A stretch of DNA of 64,000 nt from Bemisia tabaci (Eukaryota > Arthropoda > Insecta > Hemiptera > Aleyrodidae): NCBI RefSeq assembly GCF_918797505.1, contig NC_092797.1, positions 51,434,157 through 51,498,156 of the forward strand, read 5' to 3'. A program made the position numbers and the translations under genes. Below, piece after piece: positions 21,119-32,065 of this stretch. Below the pieces are notes generated by a model. That model did no database searches and had not been told where the DNA came from. It saw only the letters and a program-made list of their open reading frames with translations. Within the stretch, counting starts at the first letter, position 1; each line of letters begins with the position of its first letter.

Positions 21119-22100
21119 AAAAACACACATTATATTTTCCTTTAATACATATTTTTTTTTTAATCAATTAAAATGAGAATAATCCATACAGAGCGTGCAA
21201 ACATTTCAAAATCATGAGTTGAAAAACGCTGACTCCGCCAGATTAAATGTTAGAGCCTAACACAAAGCGGAGCGGCGACGCACTGGCGCCTACAAACCTA
21301 ACAGGGATACTTCACGCATTGCGCAACGCGTGAAGTATCCCTGTTATGTTTGTAGGCGCCAATGCGCGTTTCGAGCTCTCTGCCCGCCCGCCGCGTCGCA
21401 GCGTGCCACGGCGCTTGAAGTAACTATTTCACACCAGAGGTATTGCACAGTATCATACGAAACTGAAGGCGCTCTAATATATTAGGAATGGTAGGCATCC
21501 AGCAAAAGTACGGAGCTTTCCTCGCAAAATAAATCAAGATACTACGGCTCAAAAAGAGAGCAGTAGTCCAGAAAGTCACTGAGTCCTAGCATCCGTAATT
21601 AGTAACGTTTAGCATACACTTTATCGCCTGGCTGTTGCTTCATCGCCATCGGCTATAAAAGGCTATAGGAACAGGGCCGGATTTACCAATAGGCTACATA
21701 GGCTGTAGCCTAGGGCGCAACATTCTGAAGGGCGCAAAATCTTCGAGAATTAATTTTTTGTTCTAATCTAACGAGTCTTTTGTTACTTTTTATTTTCCAA
21801 AACCAACTTGCAAACGTAGACGTACCTCAAAACTGTTTAAAATCGTGTTATTTTAAAGGTGAATTTGAACATTTTCCTGACACCTAACATTTTCCTTCTG
21901 GAGGGGGGGGGGGGGGGGTCCCGAGTGCGCCTACTTTTAAGGGCGCCACCTTAAGTTTAGCCTAGGGCGCTAAAAATGTAAATCCGGCCCTGTATAGGAA
22001 ATTGCGCAGCCAGCTATAGAAGCTATTGGAAATCTTACAGCCGGCCGTAGGTCTATGGTATTTTGGAACACAGATTCTACTGCCAATTTTTACCAGGGTA
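21119..22100. mobile_element. Family 12 DNA element, left end missing, split by a hAT-type insertion
   Basis: From 21119 this matches the longer copy at 55843-56809 almost base for base. The match includes a long hairpin (21279-21367) and the right terminus GCCAATTTTTACCAGGGTA. The left terminus is absent, so the copy is 5'-truncated. At 21672-21992 it carries a later insertion. No coding sequence is evident. Confidence 0.85.
21672..21992. mobile_element. Non-autonomous hAT-type element with 8-bp target duplication
   Basis: The termini CAGGGCCGGATTTAC and GTAAATCCGGCCCTG are perfect inverted repeats, extended by GTAGCCTAGGGCGC and a GCCTAGGGCGC-type partner inside. TATAGGAA flanks both sides (21664-21671 and 21993-22000). 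The paralogous sequence at 56697-56712 lacks the insertion, which confirms the boundaries. The length is 321 bp, there is no transposase, and a run of 16 G sits at 21903-21918. Confidence 0.92.
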
Positions 22101-22158
22101 ACGATGAATTACGGTTTTCTCGGTCCTAGAACCCATGATTCAGTGTAAAGAAACTCTC

Positions 22159-22412
22159 AATTCGACCACGTTAAGCAGAAACAAACCAGGCTTCACCTGC
22201 TATTGCCAAATTTAATCAGGCGGAGGGAATGGAAACGGCTGTACAACTCTTTGTACAAATTTCACTGAACTTTCTGTATAGCACAAGATTAATTCCTTAA
22301 ATTTTCAAAGGAATCCGCACACACACATTTTCTCGTAAAAAATGAAATCGTCCAGTTAAATTTGGCAATAGCTGACGTGGCTTGGTTCCTTCCTGCTAAA
22401 CGCGGTCCAATT
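22159..22412. mobile_element. Family 10 MITE
   Basis: Right end: GGCTTGGTTCCTTCCTGCTA then CGCGGTCCAATT. The left end (CACGTTAAGCAGAAACAAAC) mirrors it with some differences. TATTGCCAAATTTAATC inside mirrors TTAAATTTGGCAATA. Confidence 0.75.
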
Positions 22413-22665
22413 CTGCTTTGCTAAGGAAAAACGCCGCATGAGCCTTCAGGCGTTGCCACATTTCCCCTGGCAAATCACTAATTTTCAGACTTTTTTTTGA
22501 ATATTTCTCTACCAATTCCTCAGATAATTTTGTTTGTAATTTGTTCTTAAACGTCTGAAAATTTCAAGGAAGAATATTCATATTTTTTCTCAAAAATTAA
22601 CATCTTATCGAAGGAAATTTGGCAACTCTTGAATGTTCATATGGCGTTCTTCCTTCGCTCTGCAG
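22413..22665. mobile_element. Family 1 MITE, flanked by AATT
   Basis: CTGCTTTGCTAAGGAAAAAC mirrors GTTCTTCCTTCGCTCTGCAG. AATT stands on both sides (22409-22412 and 22666-22669) and may be the target duplication. It abuts the preceding family 10 element exactly. Confidence 0.88.
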
Positions 22666-22689
22666 AATTGAGCTTTACAGAGGAATGAA

Positions 22690-23340
22690 ACTCATTTCCC
22701 TCCGTCCAAAGTCCATGCACCTCGTCTTCCATTCGCCGAACGCCGCTCGTATGATAATTCCGACGGGTGGAAACCGCGAGTGGGCAGAACGAACGCGCGA
22801 GAGCGAGCACTTTGTCGCGTCGACGGTCGTGTCCGCGCGGAGCCGCTCGGGCAAAAAGTGCAACGAGCCGCCCCGTCGAAACAGATGAGCCAAGTGCAAA
22901 ATCATAACCGCGACTCATCCTCTAAATAATTCATCGGGTTATTACTCGCGCGTCTTGCTCGCCGCTCGCTCGCGCGGCATTGGCGTTTCCCCGATCGGGC
23001 CGCTAACAAGTTTTCTTTTAATTGACCGCGCATGTTCGGCAAGTTTACAGTCCATTGTTGGGGCGGCGACCGCCATCTTCCCGGGAATCGATATCGATTG
23101 ATGAGAAATCACTCGCTTTCCGCGCTGATTTATCGTCGTCAACTCGGCGTCAAAGCAATTAATTTCCTTTCAGCGAGTGTCTCCGCGCTTATGATTTAGT
23201 CATTCGGCGTCCTCAGCCCGCTAACGGGACTCGGATTAACGCCATTAGGAAAGCGTTAATTTTTTGAGGCCTCCGTCGACAGCCTGGATCGTCGATGGAT
23301 GGCTCTCAAGTCCTCGTTCTGCAATAAATCGGCCCTCGTT
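22690..23340. promoter_or_regulatory. GC-rich single-copy island with a Sox-type site
   Basis: The island is CpG-rich and free of recognised repeats. CCATTGTT (23052-23059) is the complement of the AACAATG Sox core. It is followed by GGGCGGCGACCGCCATCTTC and a paired ATCGATATCGAT (23087). An enhancer of the host Sox gene is possible but unproven. Confidence 0.3.
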
Positions 23341-23492
23341 TCTTTTTTCTTCGATAACTCTGGTTGAGTTCAGCGGAAAAGCGTCCAAAGAGTCCAGAGA
23401 TAGTAAATTTTAAAGACCCGCACTATGAATCTGAGCAGCGTTATCGGATGAGAGAAGGGTTGAATTCGGAGCTCAGCGCTAATATTCGCCTA

Positions 23493-23877
23493 AAGGCCTT
23501 GTCCACACGAGCGCGGTTCGCGGAACTCAGTTCGAGGAACTTGTTCCCGGAACAAGTTTTTAGCTGAGCTGAAACTTATTCGTCCAAAACCCGAAATTTC
23601 CCCCGTACTCCGAGCTTCTAAATATGTTTCTTTTGATGTGAATTTGCTTGTTTTTGTTTTTTACGTCCTTTACATATGATCTTGACTTTTATTTTTGTTA
23701 CTTTGGCGGTCTTAATAATCTATTATTTTGCAATAATTGTATAGTTTTATTGAAGTTCCGGTTCCAGTTCGGACGAACTCGTGTGGACAGCATGCCTCGT
23801 TTCAAGGAATAAGTTCCGGGAAATGAGCAAGTTCGAGGAATAAGTTCCGCGAACTGCGCTCGTGTGGACAGGGCCCA
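23493..23877. mobile_element. MITE with CTTGTCCACACGAGCGC termini
   Basis: GGCCTTGTCCACACGAGCGC at the left mirrors GCGCTCGTGTGGACAGGGCC at the right. Next inward, GGTTCGCGGAACTCAGTTCG mirrors the GGAATAAGTTCCGCGAACTG block. An internal second CTCGTGTGGACAGCATGCC (23780) suggests a partial duplication of the right end. About 385 bp. Confidence 0.85.
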
Positions 23878-24917
23878 ATAATGGTTGAAGAGCATCTTGT
23901 TCCGTAGAAAATCAAATAAATAATTCGACCTATGATGACTAATGACTCATGAATCTCAGGATGAGCACTTTCTATGCAAGTGTTTGCAAAGTGGGCTATA
24001 AATCTCAGAAAAAAGTCCCAACAAGTGCTCTTGTAGGTATTTCTAGATTAAAAGCGTATACACCTCCTAACTACTGTTACGATTTGCCCGGAGAGTTTTT
24101 CCAAATTGGGTTAGGACTTGGGATTGCTAAAATCCCTAGAATTCTGAAAGGTTCTATTCTACAAAATACGGACTTTCACTCAAGTCTCGGATGATAAGAT
24201 CTTCTTTACTTACACTTTAGCATTTATTTGGCCTCACCCAATTGAACGACTCGTATCGTTAGTGGGAGTCTCTCTCGTATATTGTATTTGAAAACCACCG
24301 TGTAATGATGCATCTATGATTTTGAAAATGACGTAGCCAACAATAATCAGTCCAATACTTCTCATCAGAAGACTTGCTTTTCCAGACCAGTTGTTCCCCC
24401 ATAAACTTCTCTCAACGTGCAGAAAATGTTTGAAAGGCTACAAAAATCACTTAAGAGTGTCTTGACCTCACCCAAGACGATTCCCGAAGCACCATTTCAC
24501 CCCGCTCGCATTTCAGACGAGTATGAGTGCCCCGCCCTCCGACAGGATAGGTGCGAAAATTGAAGTTGCCCGACGCATGCGCCCGCGGTCATGCCGAGCG
24601 TCAGTCTACACTCCCAAGCCCAGCCAAACCGCGTATCTGAATGGGATACCAATGTAATATGCGTTGTTTTCGCACACACCCGTCCTGATGAAGTCGGAAC
24701 CGAGTGAAATGTATATTTTGTAAGCTTGTCTCACCCATACCGTCTCGGGCCGGGGCTTGGACTTGCTATTGCTCTGCTCTTATCTCCGCCGCGAGTAGTG
24801 TAAATCTTTTACTCTCTTTTTATCCTCGTCCGCGAGTCGCCCCCAAGTGCCCCCCCCCCCCCTTTCGCACAGTGGAGCGAGGGATATGGTACGGCCGGAA
24901 ATTTGCTTATAGCGAGT
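23878..24917. other. Unassigned stretch
   Basis: A family 13 fragment (GAGCACTTTCTATGCAAGTG) lies near 23963. The rest is mixed sequence with a run of 13 C at 24850-24862. No gene is recognised. Confidence 0.3.
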
Positions 24918-24925
24918 ATAAGCAT

Positions 24926-25587
24926 CAGGCCCGCCACAAGGGGGGGATACTGGGTCCTTGGTACCGGGGCCCGGGCCCTGGAGGGGCCCGTGACGCAGGT
25001 GACAAACCACTACGAATTCATGTGTAACCCTTGTCTCGTAGGGAAAAGTGAAAAAATTACCCTAAAAATTCCGCAAAAGGTGAATAAAGTTTCAAAAACA
25101 CGCTAGGGCACTATACAATTTTTCTTACTTTTTTAGAGATTTTCAAGATTTTGAGTATATGTAGAATGATATTTTTAGTAACTGTGTTTCATTTTCTTCC
25201 GTTGTCGGATGCTAAGAGGCTCCTTTCTGGGCATCCTCGACTTCAATGGCTTATTAACTCCCTTGCCATAGACGTACGGAAGGGGAGTCCAGGGGGGCCC
25301 GGCTCCCCATAGAATTGAAAATTATCATCTGCCCCCTCAAAAAAAAATTTATAGATGTTTTGAATGCAACAATTCGAAAGTTTTTGGTGCTGAAAGTAAA
25401 CAAAAAGGCGTAATTATCTGCAGAAATTGATGGAAAATCTCCATCATAAGAGCTTTATAATGCGTCCAAATAGATTTAAAATTTCAAAAATTTCCCGGGG
25501 GAGGCCCCCCGGACCCCTCCCCCCCTGTGCTAGGGGCCCGGGCCAGAAAATTGGTACCAGGGCCCGAGATGGGATGTGGCGGGCCTG
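24926..25587. mobile_element. Non-autonomous hAT-type element (662 bp) with 8-bp target duplication
   Basis: CAGGCCCGCCAC at the left mirrors GTGGCGGGCCTG at the right. Inside these, CTTGGTACCGGGGCCCGGGC mirrors GCCCGGGCCAGAAAATTGGTACCAGG loosely. ATAAGCAT is duplicated exactly on both sides (24918-24925 and 25588-25595). The interior is non-coding and AT-rich with G/C-rich patches. Confidence 0.9.
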
Positions 25588-25595
25588 ATAAGCAT

Positions 25596-26389
25596 CAGTT
25601 CAAAATCCGGTGCTTTTATATTTAATCCGTGTACATAGACCCTCTCCCCTCCAAAGAAGGAGATATTCGAGGGTTTTTTAAAAGAAAAATGTACACCCTT
25701 AATGCGGTTAGAAATCTGGAGCGGGAGATAGAGTGCCACCAGACATTTTGCTCAGCTCTGTCGTAAGAGAGGAGGACGGATGAAAATCAGGTGATTTCTT
25801 TTCTCGGAAAACGGTTGGATAGAAACTGATTTTTTTTTTTTGTTTTTTTTTTTTTTCGTTGAAAAATGTGCATACTCATTAATCAGATCAGAGACCATTC
25901 AAGACTTTCATGCATCGCAATAGGAAAAAATGAATTCAAAATCCAGGCAAAATCACCCCAAATTTAGCATTCAAATTTACTTTTATCACGAGGTTACAGT
26001 TACCTCCCATAAATATTGGCTCACGTTGCTCAATTCGGCTTAATTTATAGAATTTTGTCCTTATACTGTCGCTTTCTTCAAGGCTCGGAACAGTCCTTAG
26101 ATAATTTATAATACCAAACTGTCAAAAATTTAGCTCGGTATGGATCACCCTAGAACGCTCCCAAGCTCAGCAATCACCATAATCCGTCATCATACTGCAA
26201 TATTTTCAGAAGAATATAAAATCAGACTAACCAAAAATACTCAGTTCAAATGTAGATTTGGAAAAGAAGAAAAAAAAAAAATCAATAAACAAAAGGGTAC
26301 TGAGTATTTTCAGTTAAAGTTGCGGCATTTCCATCTTTTTCCCGGGCTGCCGTAAAGGGTTTCAATTTATTAACGTTCCAATCCCAGAG
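25596..26389. other. Unassigned AT-rich stretch
   Basis: Contains T tracts (25830-25857) and an A tract (26269-26281). No gene or repeat family is recognised. Confidence 0.3.
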
Positions 26390-27010
26390 CAGAAATACGT
26401 TGAGAAAAACCTCGAGATAGGGATTTTACTTACGACCGAACGCCCGCTCTTAAACAACGGGCCGATCCACTGTGCATCAGGACCCCCACCCGGCGGCCGG
26501 TCTCTCCTCCTCAATAATTTATGACGTATCTGCGTTAGGTGGTGTATCTCACCTTAACGTTATCCTAATCTGACAAAATTCTACCGTAGTAAGCTGTAAA
26601 ACATCTCCGCAAAAGCTCTACCGTGCTCCTCGCGCAAAAACCACCTATATCCTCGCTTTTCCTACCGACTCAACGCCGTTTTCGATCCACCCGGCCACGC
26701 AACGTATCGTTAAAGGATCGCAGTAAACGTGGACGGATTTCGATAAAAGCGCGTATCTGCTTTTCGAGATGAGCCTCGTTTCCCGTAGTACGAAGTGCTT
26801 TTCGAGGTTCACTTAAGGGGCGGAGTTACGTCGTTGCGCGGGGAGGGCGAGGATTTACGACTTGCGGAATTATACGCTATCAGGCGCAGACCGGTATACC
26901 TCTTCGCAGCTTTCTTGATCAAAGCCTACAATTTCGATTTGTAGCTGTCTAAATATATCGACTCGATCGACTCCCCCCACTCCCCCGCGGCACCACCGCA
27001 CACAGTCACA
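26390..27010. other. GC-rich single-copy island
   Basis: A repeat-free island with CpG-rich sequence and a TTTATGACGTATCTGCGTTA / GGTGGTGTATCTCACCTTAA region near 26518-26558. It is a candidate regulatory element by composition only. Confidence 0.22.
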
Positions 27011-27250
27011 ACCGCGACTTGGCCATGTTGCCAGATCTAGCTGGAAATCAACTTGAATCCCTACGGGAAATCTATTTTTTCCTGATGATTTGACACCGCG
27101 GCGGGCTTAAACCTTTTCGAACCAACGGCGGGCACGCTCGCTCACTTATTTCTTGTCTTTCTGGTTCCATCGCTGCCGATTGTGAAAATAATGGAGCAAT
27201 AGATAAGAAAAAAAACCCAAAAATGTGACTTGTAAGAAGGTGGGGAAATA

Positions 27251-27463
27251 GTGCTGAGTCAACACTATTTTGCGGGGAAAGCAAGGAAGCAAGACCAAAA
27301 AATTCCAGAGACTATTAAAGTCAACAATTTGAGCTCTAATGAGTATCGATACAAAACTGTCGGGGAGGGGGCATTTTTTTTTTTTTTTTCAATTTTCTTG
27401 CTCTACTTGAAATTTTTTGAATTTTTTGGCCTTGTTGCCCCTACAAAATAGCGTGAACCCAGC
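27251..27463. mobile_element. Family 15 MITE
   Basis: TGCTGAGTCAACACTATTTT at the left mirrors AAAATAGCGTGAACCCAGCA at the right. Next inward, AAGACCAAAAAATTC mirrors GAATTTTTTGGCCTTG. A left half-copy lies at 51153-51265. Confidence 0.75.
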
Positions 27464-27679
27464 ATTATTTTACCGTAGTTGAACCGATGGGTAGAAAAAT
27501 CATCAAAAATCTACAAAGCATTACAAGCATTGTCAGTGCATACGGAACACTAAAGTTTTCAGAGTGGGTAACCGAAGTTTCCGAACTGCAGTTCAAGTAA
27601 CCGCAGTCTTTGTAAGATGTACTGTGTTGAGGTCCGTATTTCTTATCGAAAATATCGGTTATATGTATCAAAGTCTGTC

Positions 27680-27835
27680 CCAGCGGCCGCGGCGTGGCGT
27701 GCTTTGCGATATATTGATCAATCTGCCGTTTAAATTAATTTAGAAACATCGATTAACAGGGTGTCGGCGACGATCACCTTAATAATCGATCTTTTATTAC
27801 AGCTTCAAATGGGGAAAATCGATAATCGACCATTC
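27680..27835. mobile_element. Family 11 (hAT-type MITE), diverged
   Basis: CAGCGGC at the left is followed by GGCGTGCTTTGCGATATATT, CATCGATTAACAGGGTGTC and AATAATCGATC. These match the better preserved copies at 48775-48938 and 52434-52599. The right terminus is not clear. Confidence 0.65.
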
Positions 27836-28093
27836 TCGCCTCGCCACAACCGAAGTCCGACATTTTTTTTTCAGTGTAATGTGTTGGAAATGTCCAAAAT
27901 CCCCTGATACTACTGATCGAGGTTTCTCGTAAACAGAAACTTTGAGAGCTCCTTGAACCAAGAGGGTAGGGTATCTCCGTCACAACCAGAAATTGCGAAT
28001 TATTGCCCCTTCATTCCAATTTATTGCAATAATATTGCAATGAGCCTCACGAAAATCGCCCCTCTGAATAAGAGGATAGACAATCCACAATCC

Positions 28094-28325
28094 TTCCGGC
28101 CGAAGTATCACAAGCGTCATACGACGTTTCAAAATTTCCGCCGCCATTTTTTTTTTTACAGAGAAATTGGCCGTTGAATCTGTTTCAAAATTTCTCTGAA
28201 TTTTATCTGCAGCACAAAGAAAATTCAGTGAAATTTTTGGAATCTTGGTAGATCAATTTCTCGGTACTGCGGAAATTTTTAAACGTCACATGGCGCTTGC
28301 GATACTTTGGCTGGAATGTGACGAT
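28094..28325. mobile_element. Family 3 MITE, copy 2
   Basis: GAAGTATCACAAGCGTCATA mirrors CACATGGCGCTTGCGATACTT, and TTTCAAAATTTCCGCCGCCA matches copy 1 at 1536-1790 in order and spacing. Confidence 0.8.
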
Positions 28326-28389
28326 ATCTCGTCACAAAATTTCAATAATTCGACGATATTTTCACAACTTATCTAGGAACTTATTCCCG

Positions 28390-28800
28390 CTGTTTGGAAG
28401 TTGTCATCGGGACTGGAGTGTTCCTGGGTGCGATGTTGATCGGCAACGATGGTGTCGGGGGTCGGCGGCACGCAGCTCGCGCGAGCGATGGGACACGCAG
28501 TCTTTGGCGGGAAACGGTGTCACTAATTCATCACTGGCTCCCTCGCCACCCGCACTTTTATCCCGGGAGATACCGGGGACCGGGTCCGGGGCCCGAGCGG
28601 CCACTAAAGCAATCGCCCGGATCTTCGCTTCCTCCCCCGGCCCCAGCCTTCGCCTCCGTCGGGGCACAGCGCTCCCTTTGCCGCGCACCGACACGATCCC
28701 CGTTGTCTCCCGTATTTTATCGGGCAGTTCTCCCCCGAAGTTGCCATACCGCACACGGACCAACGACCACTTTCACAGCCGTTCCCTGGAATAGCTTAGT
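28390..28800. other. GC-rich CpG island
   Basis: This stretch carries overlapping frames of 119-165 codons on both strands with no recognisable domain. The proline/arginine-rich translations are what a GC-rich stretch gives by chance. It is not covered by repeats. Confidence 0.25.
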
Positions 28801-28811
28801 TTTTATGAGGG

Positions 28812-29045
28812 CACTGGAAAAAAAAACACATTGGATCCATAGTCCAGACTCTTAAGAACATCGACAATAAAAAATACTCATGATTCAATCAGATTTAAGC
28901 TTGAATCAAGAACCAAGCCTCTGAATTTGAGCGGATTTCCTTTTGATTTAAGCTTAAATCTGATTGAATCAAGAGTCCTTTTTCTTGTCAATGTTTTCAA
29001 GAGTCTGGACTCTAGATCCAATGTGTTTTTTTTTTTTTTCCAGTG
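28812..29045. mobile_element. Family 7 MITE
   Basis: CACTGG plus A-tract plus ACACATTGGATC mirrors GATCCAATGTG plus T-tract plus CCAGTG. CAGACTCTTAAGAACATCGA mirrors TCAATGTTTTCAAGAGTCTG. Full length. Confidence 0.9.
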
Positions 29046-29082
29046 GGCCCCACATCCATCTCTAAAGAAAAATATCGCCAAC

Positions 29083-29205
29083 AGCAGGCTCATTGTTGAA
29101 ACTGATAGGCAAAGCGATAGACAAAGAAGAAATAGGGAGTATGGAGCGATCCTCTCGGTTGAAATGGGTGGTTCTTTTAGACTAAGCGAGAAAAAACGAT
29201 AATTT
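29083..29205 (+). mobile_element. Family 6 MITE, left half only
   Basis: GCTCATTGTTGAAACTGATA, AAGCGATAGACAAAGAAGA and GGAGCGATCCTCTCGGTTGA match the first 120 bp of family 6. The right half is missing. Confidence 0.7.
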
Positions 29206-29454
29206 TGACGAATCTTGGGTGAAATTTCAATTTTTTGGGTGAATACGCCCTCTCAAGGAATTGTAATGCCTGTTTGTATGGTCTTCATTAAAAATTAAAA
29301 ATACCAAAAGAGAGAGAGAGAAAATTTCACATTTTGAAAATTTTAAAGTAGGACCCTATAGATAATTACACGAAAATCATGATTGACACATTGAAAAAAT
29401 CTAAAAACTACTCCACTCTGCAGAATATGCGTAGTTTTATGGAAAAAAGAGCAC

Positions 29455-29668
29455 AGGGTTGTCGGATGATATGGAAATTTCCAATTTTTCGGTAGAACCT
29501 CAATTAATTGTGGTAGTGCCTCAATTAATTGTGGTAGTACCCCAATATAGGTTACGAACCCAGATGTTGCGACACTACCCCATTTTAAATTACGGTAAAA
29601 CCACAATTAGTTGGAGAAGCCCATATCATCCAACAAGTTGGGGTAGTGACACAATTATAGGGGATAAC
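29455..29668. repeat. Foldback region with short tandem TCAATTAATTGTGGTAGT units
   Basis: CCTCAATTAATTGTGGTAGT occurs twice in a row (29497-29540) and is mirrored by ACCACAATTAGTTGG further on. GTCGGATGATATGG (29460) mirrors CCATATCATCCAAC (29609). It looks like a small foldback element. Confidence 0.5.
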
Positions 29669-29923
29669 CCCCTAACATTTTCTTTCTGTATTGTAAGACG
29701 CTCTTTCAACTTTCCTGTTTCCCTGAGCAGTTTTCTAATTGGCCGGTTGAACCGCCACCTCTGAACCCTTCCGATCTTGGAAGATCTCTTGCCGACTTGG
29801 CAAAGCGTTCGGTCGTTGAGCGTGGCCCGGTCGCTGCGAAGTATCTGCTCCCTGACCTTTTATCTCCTGACACCGGGAAGAACCGTCCACTAAATTCCTC
29901 CCGCTGTCGCTCGATACAAAATC

Positions 29924-29952
29924 GGGGGGGGGGTGGGGGGGGGGGGGGGGGG
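29924..29952 (+). repeat. Poly-G tract of 29 bases with one T
   Basis: This is an almost uninterrupted G run in otherwise mixed sequence. Similar runs are at 21903-21918, 32457-32475 and 60331-60349, with C runs at 19361, 24850 and 45991. They can form G-quadruplexes and are also a common place for assembly length errors. Confidence 0.9.
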
Positions 29953-30283
29953 CAGGGGGAGTTCGCGGCCCGGCGAGGGGCGCAATTCCCAATGCTCGAA
30001 CTTGATGAAGCTTCGAGTCCAGGAACGCATCCAGGATTCGACTTCGGCAGTCACTCCTCCTGCACGCTCAAATTCCTTGGTCTGAGGCTACGTCGTTTTC
30101 CGCACGAAAGAACATAACTACATCTCTACGTTGCAAATTTTCACGCGAAAGTCGTTTTTCAACCAGAAATTTTTCGAGCGTTTCTGACTGAAAATATCAC
30201 TAACTTTCCCTCTGATCTCACCAAAAAATCAGTAAAATTTAGACAAAAATTACATAGTGATATAGTCCAAGCCAAATAAGTTT

Positions 30284-30392
30284 ACACACCTCAAGACTGC
30301 AACATACGATCGTCTGATGTCACTTCCACGTGTAAAGTAAATGCAAGAATCGAGACGGGAATTCTTCCGTCGCTGTCTAAAAGTTCGTTAAT
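30284..30392. mobile_element. Family 14 foldback element, diverged
   Basis: ATCGTCTGATGTCACTTCCACGTG-type sequence and TAAAGTAAATGCAAGAATCG match 17453-17568 in order. The termini are weaker. 30393-30935 shows nothing else recognised. Confidence 0.6.
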
Positions 30393-30935
30393 TTAACCAA
30401 TGTAAGCCTTGATACTTGTCTCTGCTTGAGACTTTAGAGTCTTCATAATTAAGGTTATGTCATATGATAAGACCCTAAAATGCATGGTCTGGAGACTTAA
30501 ACGCAAGGGTAGGAAAACAATCTACAGTGGACGAAGGCGTTAAGGCCTCCTGAGCTCCTTTAGATGCCCTCATTTTCATCAAATAATGAAACAAATAGCC
30601 AAAAATGCGAATTACGAAGGGCGCAACTTTCAATATTTTCTGGGGGAGGACCATCAAACCCTCCTCTCGAAGAGGCCCTTGATTCAACTTTTGGAAGGGC
30701 CCAGTCCCCAAAAATTTGGAACCAGTCCCCCTTGTTTGTGCCTTAATATTCGCACAACACTTCGTTTTGCTTCAGTATGAATTACTCGATATTTTCTTTT
30801 GGAACTTAGATCCCTTCTCTGAGGCCGTTCACGTATCTTGCAATGCTTTACTTTCCACCCTGTTTTATGATAGCCTATTGGAAGTGCAGGGTCCGTAGTA
30901 TGTATATCGTCCCCGATCACCACTGCGAATCACCC

Positions 30936-31067
30936 ATTTGAACGTATTTCTGCCAACCGAACTATATGCATTAAGACATGAGCCCTAAGACCCATAAGAG
31001 TACTTTCATAACAGGGCTCACGTCATAATGCACATAGTTCCGTTGATCAGAAGTACGTCCATTTGTT
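30936..31067. mobile_element. Family 2 foldback MITE (first of a close pair)
   Basis: TTGAACGTATTTCTGCCAAC mirrors the GTTGATCAGAAGTACGTCCA end, and the inner arms are well conserved. CCATTTG stands at both outer edges here and at the copy 198 bp downstream. Confidence 0.85.
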
Positions 31068-31133
31068 TCTCGTTTTTTCCACCGTCGTCGTCGTGTCGTC
31101 GTTGCATGCCGATAGACGGGCCCGAACCGTAGG

Positions 31134-31267
31134 CCATTTGGACGGATTTCTATCAAACGGAACTAAGTGCATTGAGACATGAGCCCTGCGACCCATAAGA
31201 ATATACGCATAACAGGGTTCACGTCATTAATGCACATAGTTCCGTTTGGCAGAAATGCGGCCATTTG
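31134..31267. mobile_element. Family 2 foldback MITE (second of a close pair)
   Basis: It has the same order of blocks as the preceding copy and the same CCATTTG edges. The pair may come from a local tandem duplication or from two insertions into similar sequence. The intervening 66 bp (ACCGTCGTCG repeats) is not part of the element. Confidence 0.85.
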
Positions 31268-31618
31268 CATGTCCTTTGCCGAACCGTAAAACCTGACAGG
31301 AATGCAAATTAACCCCTGGAAAAGCGCAGCTCGGTAGGCCGGCTTGCGAAAGGGCGGGAGGAGGGGGTTCATGGGCCCGGGGGGAGGGGGAGGGGGCAGA
31401 ACGTATGAGCCCCGCACGAGCACGGGTTTATACACATGTCAAGAACTTTATCTGGGCATCCGTGGACTTGTCGACCGGTAGCTGCCCGGATTTCAGTGCA
31501 CCAGTGGGAAATGTGTATTCGGATCCGCGCGCACAGCGGTAGGCTCGCCGAGATCCTCTCATGATCTGCCTCTCCCCCCCTTTCCCCCTTCTCCCTCCCC
31601 TTCCCCCGGTATTGCGCC

Positions 31619-32062
31619 CGCTGCTTTAAGGAGAAACGCCGTAAGAACATTTGTAAGTTGTCAAATTTCTGTCGATGAAACATGGGTCTGTTGCGTGCAA
31701 AAGATATAAGCGGGCGGAAAATTGGACCGGGCTTATCAGAAAGGAACCAACCCACATTTTCGAAAAAGTTGAGTTAACAATGTTTTTGGGTTCCACTGTT
31801 TGTTTATTTTCTCCTGAAGTTATCTAATCTGAAAGTCGAAGAAAAGAAATTAGTTTGCGAAAAGCGGGGTTAAAGTTTATTTTTTACGTCGAGCCTTATG
31901 CAGGCATGAAACTTTAAACATCTTTTTCTCGGTTTCAACTTAACGTGGGTCGTTTCCCGAGTTATACAAGCCCCAGCGCTCTGGTCTGGAGAGACCTCCC
32001 TCAGAAAATTGTTGAAGTTTTAAAGCATGTAGTAAGCATGCGTTTTTCCGTAGCCTGGCAGT
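31619..32062. mobile_element. Family 1 MITE apparently split by a family 10 element
   Basis: Bases 31619-31679 match the left part of family 1 (AAGGAGAAACGCCGTAAGAA, GTTGTCAAATTTCTGTCGAT). Bases 32035-32060 match a right terminus (CGTTTTTCCGTAGCCTGGCA). Between them, 31718-31961 is a diverged family 10 element (AATTGGACCGGGCTTATCAG, AAAGGAACCAACCCACATTT). The best reading is an old family 1 copy with a family 10 insertion. Bases 31320-31618 hold GC-rich sequence with no gene. Confidence 0.6.
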
Positions 32063-32065
32063 ATT

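Noticed and set aside
28394..28855. 153-165 codon frames in the GC-rich island
   Set aside because: Overlapping frames on both strands of similar length, with no domain and with read-through into a MITE at the 3' side.
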